Source: Polyodon spathula (taxonomy: Eukaryota > Chordata > Actinopteri > Acipenseriformes > Polyodontidae). From it: a DNA stretch of 64,000 nt. The stretch is from the NCBI RefSeq assembly GCF_017654505.1, contig NC_054536.1, positions 35,670,970 through 35,734,969 on the forward strand. Direction: 5' to 3'. The notes under the pieces are model-generated. The model searched no databases. It worked only from the letters and a program-made list of their open reading frames with translations, and was not told the DNA's origin. The position numbers and the translations under genes were made by a program. Of the stretch, positions 46,132 to 57,829 are shown in pieces (the first letter of the stretch is position 1; each line of letters starts with the position of its first letter).

Positions 46132-47278
46132 ACAAAAGGTGTAGAAAAGCAAATTGGCACAAATTCTTTTGAACAGTTATCATCTGCAATAGTTATCATA
46201 TTCCAGTAGAATCGTATTTGGTCTTGTTTCAATAGGACAGGTAGGCAAGCAAATACTAAGCCTCATAGCAAGTAATCAAGATCAGCTGTTGCTGGCTTCT
46301 TGTAGATGCTCATTATTAAACTAGAAATGCACAAACTGAAATTGCTTTTCTACTTCAATTCCAAAAAAAAACCCATCAGTTTCCTTTTTGTGTATCTGTA
46401 GGCTAGTATATTGGTTAGCATATCAGTGCAATCTTATTACCTATATTTTAATTGTTTTTGTCAGTGGAAGTTTTTAATTACAGTTTAAAACATGTTGTAG
46501 ATGAGTCCAAACATTACTGCTGCATGTAAAGGAGCTTTTAAAATGCTGTGGCATGGAATGTACACTATAGATTAAGATGAAACTTAGCCAAAAACAGCAA
46601 GAACTGAATTATGAGGAGTTGGCCTATTGGGTTCAAGAGTCATAAGTGTGTAATTGTGCAATACTGTTTGTGGACTTTGACTTTCGTATTGATTCTTCTG
46701 TACTGCAGAGCATGCTACAGAGCCTAGTTGTATTACTATGTATACAGAGCACCTGTGGCTCTTGTGACAGAAGTGTGAACGCACAGCCTAGAACTTACAC
46801 CACTGCAGTAAGGTAAATGCTGCTACATGATAAATACTGGTGATTATATATTAAGTATTAAACGTTTGCCTTTTTCATTTTTAGGACTAATTTATTTATG
46901 GGGTTTTGTATGCTGTTTGCATCATTCTGTTGTCTGTACATATACCACCCTATGGAAGTTGCAGCAAATTTGGAATTTGATCAGAGGTAAGAATGTGCTG
47001 CAAAGAGGCTTTATGACCAATGTCATGTGTTTCAATACCAAAACTTAGCTGAGCATCAGTTTCAATTAACAAAGCATTTTAAGCTAAACACGTTCCGGAG
47101 CTGTCGCTTTTGGGCCAGCACAAGCCGGAACTGCACTGCACGAACTGTCACCAAATAACCTGTTATCACCCACCACAAGCACCACTACATGCACTCGAGA
47201 CTGGTGACCATGTTTTAGTATTGTGAGGCGGATAACGTTTATTGTTTGGGACTGTAAACCTGTTTGTTTGGCTCTGCG
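46132..47278. other. Unannotated DNA, includes unresolved U3 of the Gypsy LTR
   Basis: No exon seen. The last few hundred bases may be the unrecognised start of the LTR that ends at 47,439. Confidence 0.45.
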
Positions 47279-47439
47279 CATTACACATTGTTGTGTATTG
47301 CCAGAGCATTTTTATTTTGTTGGTCACCAGACCCAGATTACAATTAAAACCACTTTCCTACCGGATTAGAATTGTTTGCGATTCCTTTTGCACCGCATTA
47401 CCTCTACGCCTGTTCACAATCACCGGTCAAATTGCCACA
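47279..47439 (+). repeat. 5' LTR, R/U5 part
   Basis: Ends ATTGCCACA just before the primer-binding site. The U3 start cannot be placed because the 3' copy is truncated on its left. Confidence 0.75.
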
Positions 47440-47458
47440 CGTGGTGTCAGAACACGGG

Positions 47459-48415
47459 ATGGATCGCAACGCACTGGCGGAGCTGCTGGAGGCTATAGAA
47501 CACAGACGGGACATAGAGGAGAGAAGGAGGGAGGAGCGCTATACTGCGCTCATTGAGCAGGTAGGGCTAGTAATCTCCACAGTGCCAGCTCGTACCGCAA
47601 CACCAGTTACGTCGGCACCGAAGGCCCAGGCGATGAAGATGTCGGCGGAGGATGACTTGGAGGCGTACTTGGTGGCATTTGAACTGCTGACTACCACTGC
47701 GGCTTGGCCGAGGGAATTCTGGGCGAGCCAGCTGGGACCCTGCCTGATTGGGGAAGCTCAGGCAGCCTACCAATGACCTCAACTCCACCAACTACGACCT
47801 GGTTAAACAGGCCATCCCTCGCCGCCTCAACATAATGGCAGAAACCCGTCGGACATGCTTTAGGGAGTATCAAAGATCCCCAGAAACACGTCCCAGGGTG
47901 GTCGCAGAGCGTTTGTGTGACCACATGGTGCACTGGCTGACCCCAGAAAATAAGACCGTGGCACAGATGGGGGAGGCAATAGTGGTGGAGCAGTTCTGCC
48001 ATGTGGTCGGCGCCAATACCCAGGCGTGGATGCAGTGCCACAACCCTGAGACCTTGGAGGAGGCCGTGCAGCTGGCAGAAAACTTTGAGAACTCCCTAGC
48101 TTCTGCCCGGGCTGAGATACTGTCGCCCCTGCCCTTCGGACCAGGACATATGGCCAGGTCATGCCCCGCTGCCATGGAGTGTGACGTGGCCGCTTGTAAT
48201 TTGGCACCTGAAATAGGTAAGCGTGGGGAAAATGGTCAGGTGGGGCCTTGTATGATCGATGTGGTTTTAGGTAATGTGAAAACCCACGCATTAGTGGACA
48301 TGGGTTGTGAGCAAACCTTAATTCGAACAGCTGTCCTGGGCGGTATGTTGTGGTGGCCACGAGGTCAGATGACCATCTCCTGTATCCATGGAGTCACACG
48401 GCATACCCCATCCTA
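47459..48415 (+). pseudogene. Gypsy Gag (SCAN-like) and start of protease
   Basis: From ATG 47,459 the frame reads MDRNALAELLEAIEHRRDIE, a coiled-coil N-terminus, then KAQAMKMSAEDDLEAYLVAF and FWASQLGPCLIGEAQAAYQ. After a frameshift at about 47,770 it continues RPRVVAERLCDHMVHWLTPE and IGEAIVVEQFCHVVG. This is the Gag segment from which the vertebrate SCAN domain is thought to derive (Gmr1-like Gypsy elements); it forms the capsid shell. It is followed by VKTHALVDMGCEQTLIRT, a retropepsin-like active site with DMG instead of DTG/DSG. The CCHC knuckle expected before it is reduced to a 'gHmarscPa' remnant. Two frames are needed, so the protein is not made as such. Confidence 0.75.
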
Positions 48416-48960
48416 AAAGTATACTTATCGGCGGGACTGATAAAACGTCACCTCGTAGTAGGAGGCGGAAAGGTTGCCACACCCAGTTATTGATGCAAAT
48501 AATGGCAGTCTCAGCCACACATGTAAACATGGCAGGAAGAAAGAAAAGGGAACAAATTGGTGTTGTGTTTCCTTTTCACCCTGAAATGTTTTCCTCTATT
48601 TTACGTCCTAGAAAAACGAATAAGGAGAGACGGACCGCGAAATGGGAGGGAGCAACTTTGAGACTGGATGGGGTATGGTAGGAAAGTGCTTGAATGGTAA
48701 CAAACGCCTAGTCAAAAGGAGTCCGAACGCACCAAGAGGGCGAGGTTACTGGACCAGCCAGGGCAGATGCTACTCTGGCTTCTCTCAATGTGCCTGACAC
48801 GTGGTACTCAAGCGCAGACTTAGTGTGGGGTCAACACAATGACCCGTCACTAGTGCACTCTTGGGGGCAGGTCCGGTCTATTGAAGGTAAGGATGTTGAT
48901 GGCGCTGGGGCACTAGTATATCCACTTTTCAGTATCAAGGGGTGATTACTGTATAGAGTA
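48416..48960. other. Unassigned segment inside the Gypsy element
   Basis: Between protease remnants and integrase. No RT motif in any frame; probably deletion scar or foreign insert. The stretch at 48,690-48,910 looks Gypsy-like in composition but is unreadable. Confidence 0.4.
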
Positions 48961-48998
48961 AATAAGCTGCAGGCACAGGACTGCCTGTAACACAATTA

Positions 48999-49322
48999 TT
49001 GGTTCCCCTGTCTTGTTGGAACGAGGTCATGAGGTTGGCGCATGATATCCCTTTTGCGGGGCACCTCAGAGCTGAGAAGACAAGGGAGCGGATATTGGCC
49101 CGATTCTATTGGTTAGGTCTTCATACTGATGTGTTGAGATATGTAGCCACATGCCCAGACTGCCAGCGAGTAGCGCCGGGTCGAGTGCGCCCTGCCCCTT
49201 TGGTTCCACCTCCGCTTATTTCCACCCCCTTTGAACACATTGCAATGGACATAGTGGGCCCTTTGCTACCTTCTGATTCTGGGTATACACATATATTAGT
49301 AGTGGTATATTATGCAACGTGA
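48999..49322 (+). pseudogene. Gypsy integrase N-terminal part
   Basis: Integrase joins element cDNA to host DNA. The 107-codon frame reads HDIPFAGHLRAEKTRERILA, then FYWLGLHTDVLRYVATCPDC, giving the H-X4-H...C-X2-C zinc-binding domain. DIVGPLLPSDSGYTHILVVV follows, where the first Asp of the DDE triad is in MDIVGPL. The frame stops at 49,322 right before the LTR, so the second Asp and Glu are missing. No RT precedes it in this copy. In Gmr1-like elements integrase precedes RT, so the position fits either that order or a deletion. Confidence 0.75.
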
Positions 49323-49392
49323 TACCCAGAGGCAGCTCCATTGAGATCCACAAGCACCGCTGCAATAGCCAACCCATTTGTATAGGTCGGTA

Positions 49393-49552
49393 CATTACAC
49401 ATTGTTGTGTATTGCCACAGCGTTTTCTTTTGTTGGTCACCAGACCCTGATTACAATTAAAACCACTTCCCTACCGGATTACTGGTGTTTGTGATTCCTT
49501 TTGCACCGCATCACCTCTACACCTGTTCACAATCACCGGTCCAATTGCCACA
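49393..49552 (+). repeat. 3' LTR, R/U5 part
   Basis: Matches 47,279-47,439; U3 has been lost together with downstream pol. Confidence 0.75.
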
Positions 49553-49809
49553 GGATGCATAACAATTGTAGACAAAGTTGTTTCTTATTCTTAATAAATC
49601 AAATAAGACAGCAGATTATTTTTAGAATGAGAAGGTAAATGAACTGTGAGCAATCGAGTAGCAAATCATTTAAAAGAATAAATTGTCACATTGTTATTTA
49701 GACACAAGCATTTACTTTACTCAAATTGCACAATTTTGTTTCCAACATACTAAAGTAACATCGACATTTCCTGTAAAAAAAAAATGCTTCCACTGTGCAG
49801 GAATACCTA
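49553..49809. other. Unannotated AT-rich DNA
   Basis: No element recognised. Confidence 0.5.
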
Positions 49810-50290
49810 ACCAAAACGCTTCCTTTTTTAACAATAATTTTTATTCATTTTTCAATTATTCTCTTCAATTTTGGAATGTCTAATTATTATTCAACCTGGC
49901 TCACCGCTGCCCGGCCAGTTGATAAATGAATTACCTGAACTAACTCGGGAGAGACGAAAATGAGCACTCATGTCCTCTGAAATGAGTGCCGCTTTTTTCA
50001 CTCTGCAAGCCCGCCATGCAACCATATTCAGAACTTACAGCGTTGGAGGACCACACAGTTCTGAATTGCATACAAGCCGGCCTGCAGGTGCCCCCAGCCA
50101 GCCACAGGGGTCTCTGATGTGATGAACCAAGGACTCCCCAGTTGACCTAACCCCTACCCTGCCTGGGCAACGCTTGATCAATTGTACGCTGCCCCCTAGG
50201 AACCCGTCCACAGTCTGCAGTGACAAAGTTTGGATTTGAACCAGTGATCTCCAAGTCATAGGTCGCATAGATCTTCGCATTACACTGTGT
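49810..50290 (-). mobile_element. tRNA-derived SINE, same family as 8.2 kb
   Basis: On the minus strand, from about 50,290: GTGTAATGCGAAGATC, then the Pol III B box GGTTCAAATCC (about 50,235), the body CCTAGGGGGCAGC..TGCCCAGGCAGGGTAGGGG, CACATCAGAGACCCCTGTGG, and the 3' region TTTCAGAGGAC..TCTCCCGAG..GCAGCGGTGAGCC..ATAATAATTAG. A T-run (50,288-50,312) adjoins the head. Full-length but diverged from the other copy. Confidence 0.75.
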
Positions 50291-50312
50291 TACAATTTTT
50301 TTTTTTTTTTTT

Positions 50313-51139
50313 GTTCCTGTAAGTAAGTGTTATTTCCTAATTGCTTATGCCTCAAAAGTATAGAAAATGGCTATTATTCCCCACAAACTTTGCTTTTGTG
50401 ACCAGGACAGTGATATTTCAAAATATCACTATTTCCAATGGAAAAACGGGCAAATGTGTGTCTTTTTGTTCACATAAAGTCAGAAAAAAAACAACATATG
50501 AATCCAAATTAACATCTATTTATACTAAAGTAATACAAAAATGACTATAAAAGATTTAGAAGTGAGTAGTTTTTCGAGATTTACAATTATACTGTAAATA
50601 CAGTATAATGCCTTACTAGCACTTACTACCCAGGAACAAAAATTGTGTTACATAGTGTTATTATTCTTATTTACATGCCTCAATTTAATCACTTAAATAA
50701 GAAAGGAGCAACTAATTTTGTCTGAATATAACCTTTCAGCACTTAAATAAAAAAAATTCCACTATGATCGCAAAACATAAAAAAATAATTCTAACTTTCC
50801 TAGATTTGATTTGTATGAATGCTATGAACATTTGGGTCTTCACTGAGGGTTGGAGGTAATATTATATAAATATCTGAAACAAAGGAAGCAAAACTAAGTA
50901 ACATATACAATTTACAACTTTTATAGAAAGCATATTTTTTGCACTGTGTGGGAAGAAGCACGTGGGAATGTGGCTAGAGCCACAGGTGTATGAAAAGGGA
51001 GTAGATGTTGCTGAATTAATGTTGGTAAAGGTGAGTGTTTGTCAGTTTTTGTGAGTATAGTAGTGGTGTTTAGAGGAGTACGGTGCTAAGTTTACATGGA
51101 AGCGGCAGCTCAGCCTAAAACCACAGGGAATATTTAAAC
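50313..51139. other. Unannotated AT-rich DNA
   Basis: No element recognised. Confidence 0.5.
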
Positions 51140-51440
51140 CAGGGCTGTCAAACTCAGTTCCTGGAGTGCCACAGTGTCTTATGGCTTTCGTTCCACCCAA
51201 GCTCTCAATTACTTCAATGGTCTAATTATTTGATTAACTGGACACATTTAACACTTATCAGAATGTTTCACAGGTAGTGTACCTTGAATCAAGTGCATTT
51301 GTAAAACCATCAACTGTTAAATACCTTAAAAAATATTTAATATGTCAAATTGAACAAATAATTAAATTGATTATGTTAATGGAGAGCTTAAATTGGAATG
51401 AAAACCTGCAGACTCCTCAGCCCTCAAGGACGTGTGTGTT
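51140..51440. mobile_element. Palindromic hAT-type MITE
   Basis: It begins CAGGGCTGTCAAACTCAGTT. The arms TTTCGTTCCACCCAAGCTCTC and GAGAGCTTAAATTGGAATGAAA are inverted with changes, and TTGAACAAATAATTAAATTG faces its complement. Same general architecture as the MITE at 32.4 kb but a different family. Confidence 0.65.
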
Positions 51441-51449
51441 GAAGTGTTT

Positions 51450-51634
51450 GTCTTGTTTAAGTTAACTGTTTGTTTTGGCCACTGTGCCACTGTTTGTTCG
51501 TTCCTATCTTTTGTTTGTTGTTTTGTTCATTATTAATGTTAAAAGTGTGCAGTCGTGCTTTAACCCGCAACTTCTGTCTCTGGGTCTCCTTCCTGCCAGT
51601 TAATCTCCTGGGCCATGACGCTACCCTGTCACAA
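51450..51634 (+). mobile_element. LTR U5-like fragment
   Basis: CTTCTGTCTCTGGGTCTCCT through CCCTGTCACA resembles the end of the LTR at 61,015-61,440 (CTGTCTCTGGGCC..CCTGTCACA). Start not defined. Confidence 0.4.
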
Positions 51635-53211
51635 GACAATTTTATTAACTTATAGTACAGCTCTTCTAACATTAACCAAAACATTGACTTTGATAAATCT
51701 TAACTTTTGTGGACTTTTGGGAAACAGCTTGCATTTAGTAAAAAGATGCCCTTGTTTTATAGGATGTTTTTACTGAATGCACTTTCTTATGACTCACATT
51801 TCTAGTTAGTTCTGCGTGACTTAGACAAGCTGAAGTTCATTGTCCATGTCCATATGACATGGAATTTGAATAGCTTGAGACTGATTACAAATCACAAGCA
51901 GTATCATCTGCATACAGGTCAGTCTCTGCACTTTTCTTCACAAATGCAAGTAGTCTTTTACTCATCATACTAAATAAGGTGTTACTTTGTTTACTTGTTA
52001 TTCCACTGTGCCCCTTTTACTAGATGGTCAAATAGGAAAATAAATAATTCCACACATCTTATCTGTTATCCTTTGTGACAATGTAGGTCTTACATGTTCA
52101 GTTGTGGAAGAGCACACATATTTAACATTTTAAAAATCTGGTACAATACTAGGGTAAAGAGCATACAGTTTCCTTGCCTTACTTTCAGGTAGTCTGTTAT
52201 ACTTGCACTTCATAGTTCATTTCATCTTGAGAGTACATCCAGGTGTTCGTTTAAACCACTGAACGTTTGTGTTAAAATATGCTCATAAGGCAACATTTAC
52301 AGACACAGCTAAGACTCTAAAGCTTGTAGCTACATGATTGATTGCTCTAGAGTCCACAAAAATCTGGACTGTTAAGTGTACTTGAGAACCGAGATTGAAA
52401 ACCAATGACCTATGAAGTGACTACCCAGAAGTAAGGCCTGAGCTAAAAATACAAATTTAAAATGCAAGTACATGTTTGATTTAATATGTGTTTCTTTCAA
52501 AGCTACATGTTATATCTATGTAGAGAATTCAAATATACAGCAGGTATCATTTATATGCAACTATTTCATTATCTATAAATCCCTTTAACTGTTAAGATTA
52601 ATATACATCTCCAACCTTTCTAATCTATCTTAGCACCCTAATCCACAGTATTTCTTTATGTATTTGGAAAAAGAGGATTTTTCGAACCATAGAAATCCAT
52701 GGAGAGTAAAACCAGGAGATCTACCTATTGTCCAGTCCAGTTAGGCTGTCAACATTTGTAATACAATGTGCTGCATGGTTACATTCCTATCCCAGCAGGA
52801 TGGACCAGAGTGGTTACATATTGCACAGGCGTCCTGCTGATCCATATGTCTGTCTGCTCTAGCAGTTTTTCCTTATTCATTAACCCCCTGGTCAGTCATT
52901 TCTTGAGACAGACTCAATTCAGGAAGCATTTTGGTTTTCAATTCATTTCAAGGTTTGCTCCAATCAATGCAAATCATTTATTTCATCTATCATGATTTGT
53001 GATTTTCTTTGGATTCTTTGGTTTTTCTGACAATATGTGAGAATCCAAAGTACAAAATAATACCAGAATAATATCCACCTCTTCTATTTAATCCACTTGT
53101 ACCACAGCCTTATGGGGCCACAAGTAGCAAACAAAGACCTGCCATTACAGAATGCTCAAATATTTTGTATATACTCTTATAAAGTCAACCCTAACTTATG
53201 CATTACACAGA
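51635..53211. other. Unannotated DNA
   Basis: No exon or element recognised. Confidence 0.5.
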
Positions 53212-53312
<101 letters not shown>

Positions 53313-53324
53313 AAAACACACACA

Positions 53325-54563
53325 CAGTGCCTATAGAAAGTCTACACCCCCTTGAACTTTTTCACATTTTGTTGTGTTAGTGCCTCAGGGTTTCATGTAT
53401 TTAAATGAGGATTTTTTTCCACATATCTACACACCATACTACACACTGTTAAGGGGGGAAAAAGTTCTATATTAGAAACACAAAACTGAGAGATCATAAT
53501 TGGATTTTCATTTTTGTTCCTTAGCAGCTCCAGTGTAGCTTTGGCTGTGTTTTGGGGGTTGTCATGCTGAAAGGTGAACTTCCGTCCCAGTTTCATTTTA
53601 CTTGCAGAGTTTTCCTCAAGGACTTCTCTGTACTTTGCTCCATTCATTTTCCCTTCTATCCTGACAAGTGCCCCAGTCCCTGCCGATGAGGAACATCCCC
53701 ATAACATGATGCTGCCACCACCATGCTTCACAGTAGGGATGGTTTTCTTTGGGTGATGCGCTGTGTTGGGTTTGTGCCAAACATGACGCTTAGGCCAAAA
53801 AATTCCATTTTAATTTCGTCAGACGACAAAACGTTTTGCCACCTGTCTACAAAATCTCCTGGGTGTTTTGTTGCATACTTCAAATGAGATTCAAGGTGGG
53901 CTTTCTTGAGTAATGGCTTCCTTCTTGCCACTGGCCTCTTGGTATTCTCTCTGATCAGTCTCCTTCTTGCTCGGTCATCCAGTTTTGATGGACGGCCTCA
54001 TCTAGGCAGGGTCTTGGTGGTGCCATACACCTTCCACTTCTTAATAATCGTCTTGACCGTGCTCCAAGGGATATTCAAGGCCTTTGATATTTTTTTATAC
54101 CCATTCTCTGATCTGTGCCTTTCAATGACTTTGTCCGGAAGTTCTTTTGAAAGTGCCTTTTGGCGCTCATGGTTGAGTCTTTGCTTTGAAATGCACTACC
54201 CAGCATAGGGAACCTACAGGAACTGCTGAATTTATCCTCAAATCAGGTGAATCACTACAATTTAACACTGGTGGAGGCCACTTAACTTGGTGTGTGATTT
54301 TGAAGGCGATTGGTTACACCTGAGCTAATTTAGGATTGCTATTATACAGGGGGTGAACACTTATCCAAGCAAGCTATTTCAGTTTTTATTTTTAATTCAT
54401 TTTCTACAAATTTCTAGAATATTTTTTTTTCACTTGGAAGTTGTAGGGGTAGGATGTGTAGATAAATGAAAAAAAAAACTATTTTAATGCATTTTAATTC
54501 CAGGCTATAAGGCAACAAAAGGTGAACATTTTGAAAGGGGGTGTAGACTTTCTATAGGCACTG
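53325..54563 (-). mobile_element. Tc1-like transposon with both ends
   Basis: The left CAGTGCCTATAGAAAGTCTA and right TAGACTTTCTATAGGCACTG are perfect inverted repeats over at least 20 bases. TA follows the right end. Same family as 5,890-7,351. The 1,239-bp length is short for a ~1.6-kb Tc1-like element because the transposase 3' part is deleted. Confidence 0.9.
53510..54170 (-). pseudogene. Tc1-like transposase (broken, 3' deleted)
   Basis: From ATG at 54,170 the minus strand has an N-terminal region with KKWKVYGTTKTLPR-type sequence of the paired-like helix-turn-helix that binds the transposon ends (about 54,030). Next comes ARRKPLLKKAHLESHLKYA (about 53,900) and the first catalytic Asp in [13 protein letters not shown]. 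After a frameshift at about 53,775 it reads [18 protein letters not shown] and [17 protein letters not shown], with the second Asp in QHDN. The frame then jumps within KN to sequence that in the other copy lies after the stop, so the region carrying the third acidic residue is deleted. It lacks exactly what the 6-kb copy still has. Confidence 0.85.
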
Positions 54564-54565
54564 TA

Positions 54566-54569
<4 letters not shown>

Positions 54570-54639
<70 letters not shown>
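54570..54639. repeat. (TG)n(TA)n microsatellite right of Tc1 copy
   Basis: Begins at the TA target site of the element: about five TG units then about 31 TA units. Confidence 0.95.
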
Positions 54640-54640
<1 letters not shown>

Positions 54641-55555
54641 TTTTTTTTGCAAAAAACATATTAGGGTTGATAGTAAAATGACAAAGGTAGGGTAGTCAGT
54701 AGTATAATTTTGTTGCCAATCATTCTGTGCTACTTCGTAGTGAGTGGCTTCACAATTAATGTCATGTTTTCCACAGTGGCTTTGATGACTTCATACAGTC
54801 ACACAAAAGTATATGATAGCTTGGTATTAATTAACATTAAGTATGTCTAATTACACTGAAATAACACAGTAAGTACACATATTTTTGTAAGGCTACAGTG
54901 TAACATATTTAATTACAAAATGAAAAAATGTCAGTTGCGTCTTTATAATTACACGTATTTGTATTTACACATGGTTATGTATTTATAATGTAATCACTAT
55001 GTTACCATGCATACAGATAAACTGTAATTACATATAGAATAATTGATGGGCTGCAGTGATTTGCAAAGTTATAATTGCATCGAGGGGTTCTGGTGACATC
55101 ATAAAAACCACAGTTATAAACAACGGACCAAAAGTCTAAGCTTCAAGGAACTTGCAAGTAAACTTGCCATATCCTTAATCTATATACCATAAGCTTAATG
55201 TGATATATTCTAAGATTGTCTGCATCATTTCAGTTGAGACTGTGCTTGTATGTGTGTGTGAGCGTATGTGAACAAGTTACTAGCTGCGTCACAGCTTACT
55301 TGAACTCCTGCAGTGGCTGCTTTGTGTGAGAGGAGACAGGGGGTGTCATATTTCAATTGCCTGCTAGCCAACACTTGAGCAGTGAGAGCTTTGGACTTGT
55401 GTTTTGTGCTCAAAGACTAAGATTTACTTTCTGACTTTTCTGATTTCTGTTTAATATTTGTGTACTTAAAATAAAATACTGCTACTGATTAAACATTCCT
55501 TGTGTCTAGCGTGTATACGTATGTTCATAGTAAATCCTCAATCTTTGTAACATGT
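54640..55555. other. Unannotated AT-rich DNA
   Basis: No exon or element recognised. Confidence 0.5.
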
Positions 55556-56195
55556 TGTGGCAAAGTGGTGAGTATGGGCAGGTGAGTGCAGTGCAGAGCG
55601 GATTAATCATGCAGACAATGATTCACAGGTGTAAGGGTGTTTATTAATAATTATAATGACCAGAGCCTTAGGGCAAAACCTGTAAATAATAATAATGGAA
55701 GTGGTACGGCGGCATGTATCACTTTTGTTTTGTAAATCCCACGGGTTTGACCCGCAAACAAAAGTCCAGTTCTTTTTCACCACACAAAACAAAAAACAGA
55801 AAACACAGACACAGTTGCTATGGTGCATGATTTAAGTGCTTGTGGTGAAAAGACAGTTCCTAGTGACAAATGAAGTGCTGATGTCCGGATTTGATGCTGG
55901 ACTGCGGCTGCAGCTCCGGATCATGTTTAGTAATCTTGAAACAAAGACGACAAACAATGTTACAAGACAGACTTAACAAACACTCACATTTCACTAATTT
56001 GCAGGGTATCCTTCTAGGTTGTATTCTAACCATTTAAAAGGAAAAGCTCACTTTCACTCTGCCCCCTATTTATACCCTCGCTCATGACCCCTAGGTTCCT
56101 CCAATCCTCAGATGCCACGCTGTCTCCCGTCCGAGTCATTGAACTTGGGTGCTGTAGCTCAGCCCCCTTCCTAAATGATCAACTTCCACCTATCC
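55556..56195 (-). repeat. Gypsy LTR (minus strand)
   Basis: Read on the minus strand it has GGGTATAAATAGGGG (TATA box, about 56,080), AATAAACACCC (poly-A signal, about 55,640), and ends ACTTTGCCACA at 55,556. It lies just downstream of the minus-strand RNase H with no integrase between. The exact start near 56,190 is uncertain. Confidence 0.6.
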
Positions 56196-57475
56196 TAAGG
56201 AATAAATTGTTGTTCCTTTTGAATAGTGCCCTCACAGGTCGGGAAGGAGGAGAAGGAACACTCGGCTAAATCTACCTTTCTCATTACTGCCCCTTCCCAG
56301 GAAAAATAATCCGCATTTTGGTGGTCTTTCCCCGCACGGTGTACCATGTGGTACATGAAGGGCTGCAATGCCAGATACCACTGAGTTATTCGGGCATTGC
56401 TGTCCTTCACTGTGCTTAACCACTTGAGTGGGGCATGGTCAGTAACAAGATCAAACGACTGCCCCAGCAGGTAGTATCTCAAAGAGTGAGTAGCCCATTT
56501 GATGGCCAAACACTCTTTTTCGACAATGGGGTAGTTGCTTTTACTTATATACAAAATGGGATGTTCTACTCTGTTTACCATTTGGGACAGGACTGCACCC
56601 AAACCCACATCTGAGGCATCGGTGTAGAGGATGAATCTCTTGGTGAAGTCTGGAGTGATGAGAGCAGGGGCCTGGCAAAGTTTCTGCTTAACAATATCAA
56701 ACACCCCCTGACATTCTGCTGACCACTTAAATAAATTTGGTGCACTCTTTCTGGCAAGGTCAACTAAGGGATTGACCACAGTGGCATACTCGGGGATAAA
56801 GTGGTGGTAATAACTGCTAACCTCAGTAGAGACCTCACCTGAGCCTTGGTTTTGGAGATTGCCATGTTCACCAAGGAAAATGACCATTCCCCATTATAAG
56901 TCCCAAATATTGTGTCTCTTTTTTGGCAAACACACATTTTAACAAGTTAGCTGTTAGTCAAGCTGCCCTTAGAGACTGAAGGATGGCTGTGATCCTAGCC
57001 AATTGCTCTTGCCAGATGCAGCTATAAATAACCACATTGTTGATATACTCTGCCGCATATTCACGATGTGGATGTTATACCTGGTGGTCCATCAGTCTTT
57101 GAAAGGCAGCGGGCGCACCATGCAGCCCAAATGGCATGGTTGTGAAATAGCCCTTTGGTGTTGAAAATGTGTTTTTCTCTCTAGAACTACGAGTTAACCG
57201 GATCAGCCAGTATCCCTTCGTCAGATCCAGAGTGGAAATAAACCTTGCCATCCCCAGTCTATCTAGAAGCTCGTCGAACGGAGGCATAGGATAGGCATCA
57301 AACTTGGCAGTAGCGTTTACCCTACTGAAAACAACACAGAAGCGATTGGTGCCGTCCTTTTTGACCACTATAACAATTGGACTGCACCACTCGTTCGAGC
57401 ATGTCCCATTCCTCTTTGCGAACGCCACCTCATTGACTTTCTGGGATCCAACAAGGTCTCTCTCGCACTGTGACA
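56196..57475 (-). pseudogene. Ty3/Gypsy reverse transcriptase-RNase H
   Basis: Minus strand. The RT part (57,470-57,000) shows EWCSPIVIVVKKDG, TLDLTKGYW (first catalytic Asp) and TMPFGLHGAPAAFQRLMD. A stop follows, then EYINNVVIYS where YIDD is expected, so both catalytic Asp codons are now Asn. After frame breaks, 56,887-56,195 reads FIPEYATVVNPLVDL, FILYTDASDVGLGAVLSQ (RNase H), VEKECLAIKWATHSLRYYL and FDLVTDHAPLKWL. The chromodomain/integrase region expected after RNase H in ordinary Gypsy is absent and the LTR follows at once. That is the order of Gmr1-like elements, in which integrase comes first. Upstream sequence is cut off by a Tc1 fragment at about 57,505. Confidence 0.8.
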
Positions 57476-57504
57476 CCTGGGGGAGAGATAATGGCATATT
57501 TAAC

Positions 57505-57795
57505 AAGGTTAGATCTACCGGGCAAAACATTGGAAAAACATTGCCTGGTCTGATGAATCCCAGTTCCTGCTGTTTCCCGCTGATGGGAGGACTAGGGTAT
57601 AGAGATAACCACATGAGTACATGCATCCATCATGCCACGTGTCAAAATTGCAGGCTGGTGGTGGTGGTGTGATGGTACGAGGTGTGTTTTCATGGCACAC
57701 ATTCAGCCCCTTGATAAGTGGAGCAACTTTTGAATACCACAGGATATCTGAACGTCATTGCCAATCAGGTGCATCCCTTCATGGCAGCAGGTGAT
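57505..57795 (+). pseudogene. Tc1-like transposase fragment (second family)
   Basis: Plus strand: KHWKNIAWSDESQFLLFPAD with the first catalytic Asp in SDES, then two stops, then HPSCHVSKLQAGGGGVMVRG and FSWHTFSPL. After a frameshift: LLNTTGYLNVIANQVHPFMA. These are the middle blocks of a widespread fish Tc1 transposase different from the family at 6 and 54 kb. The downstream 'QQDNAPCH' block and both transposon ends are missing. It lies between the Gypsy RT on the left and the retroviral pol on the right, both on the minus strand. Confidence 0.8.
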
Positions 57796-57829
57796 GAGCA
57801 GAGCGACCGGGGTGTGTGGTGTTTGTACA

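Larger units (their letters stand above)
47279..49552 (+). mobile_element. Gmr1-like Ty3/Gypsy element, internally deleted
   Basis: The LTR right parts at 47,279-47,439 and 49,393-49,552 are ~90% alike (TTACACATTGTTGTGTATTG, then CAATCACCGGTC and ATTGCCACA) and flank gag, protease and integrase pieces. A primer-binding-site-like TGGTGTCAGAACACGGGATG starts at 47,442, two bases after the LTR. No RT or RNase H lies between the LTRs. The pol reading passes from protease remnants to integrase and then directly into the 3' LTR, so at least 2.5 kb has been deleted. Confidence 0.8.

Noticed and set aside
47860..48360. 166-codon minus-strand open frame (and others at 47,691-48,530)
   Set aside because: Antisense shadow of the Gypsy gag, which has recognisable Gag motifs on the plus strand.
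57304..57672. 122-codon plus-strand frame across the Gypsy RT start
   Set aside because: Antisense of RT on the left and an off-frame reading of the Tc1 fragment on the right.
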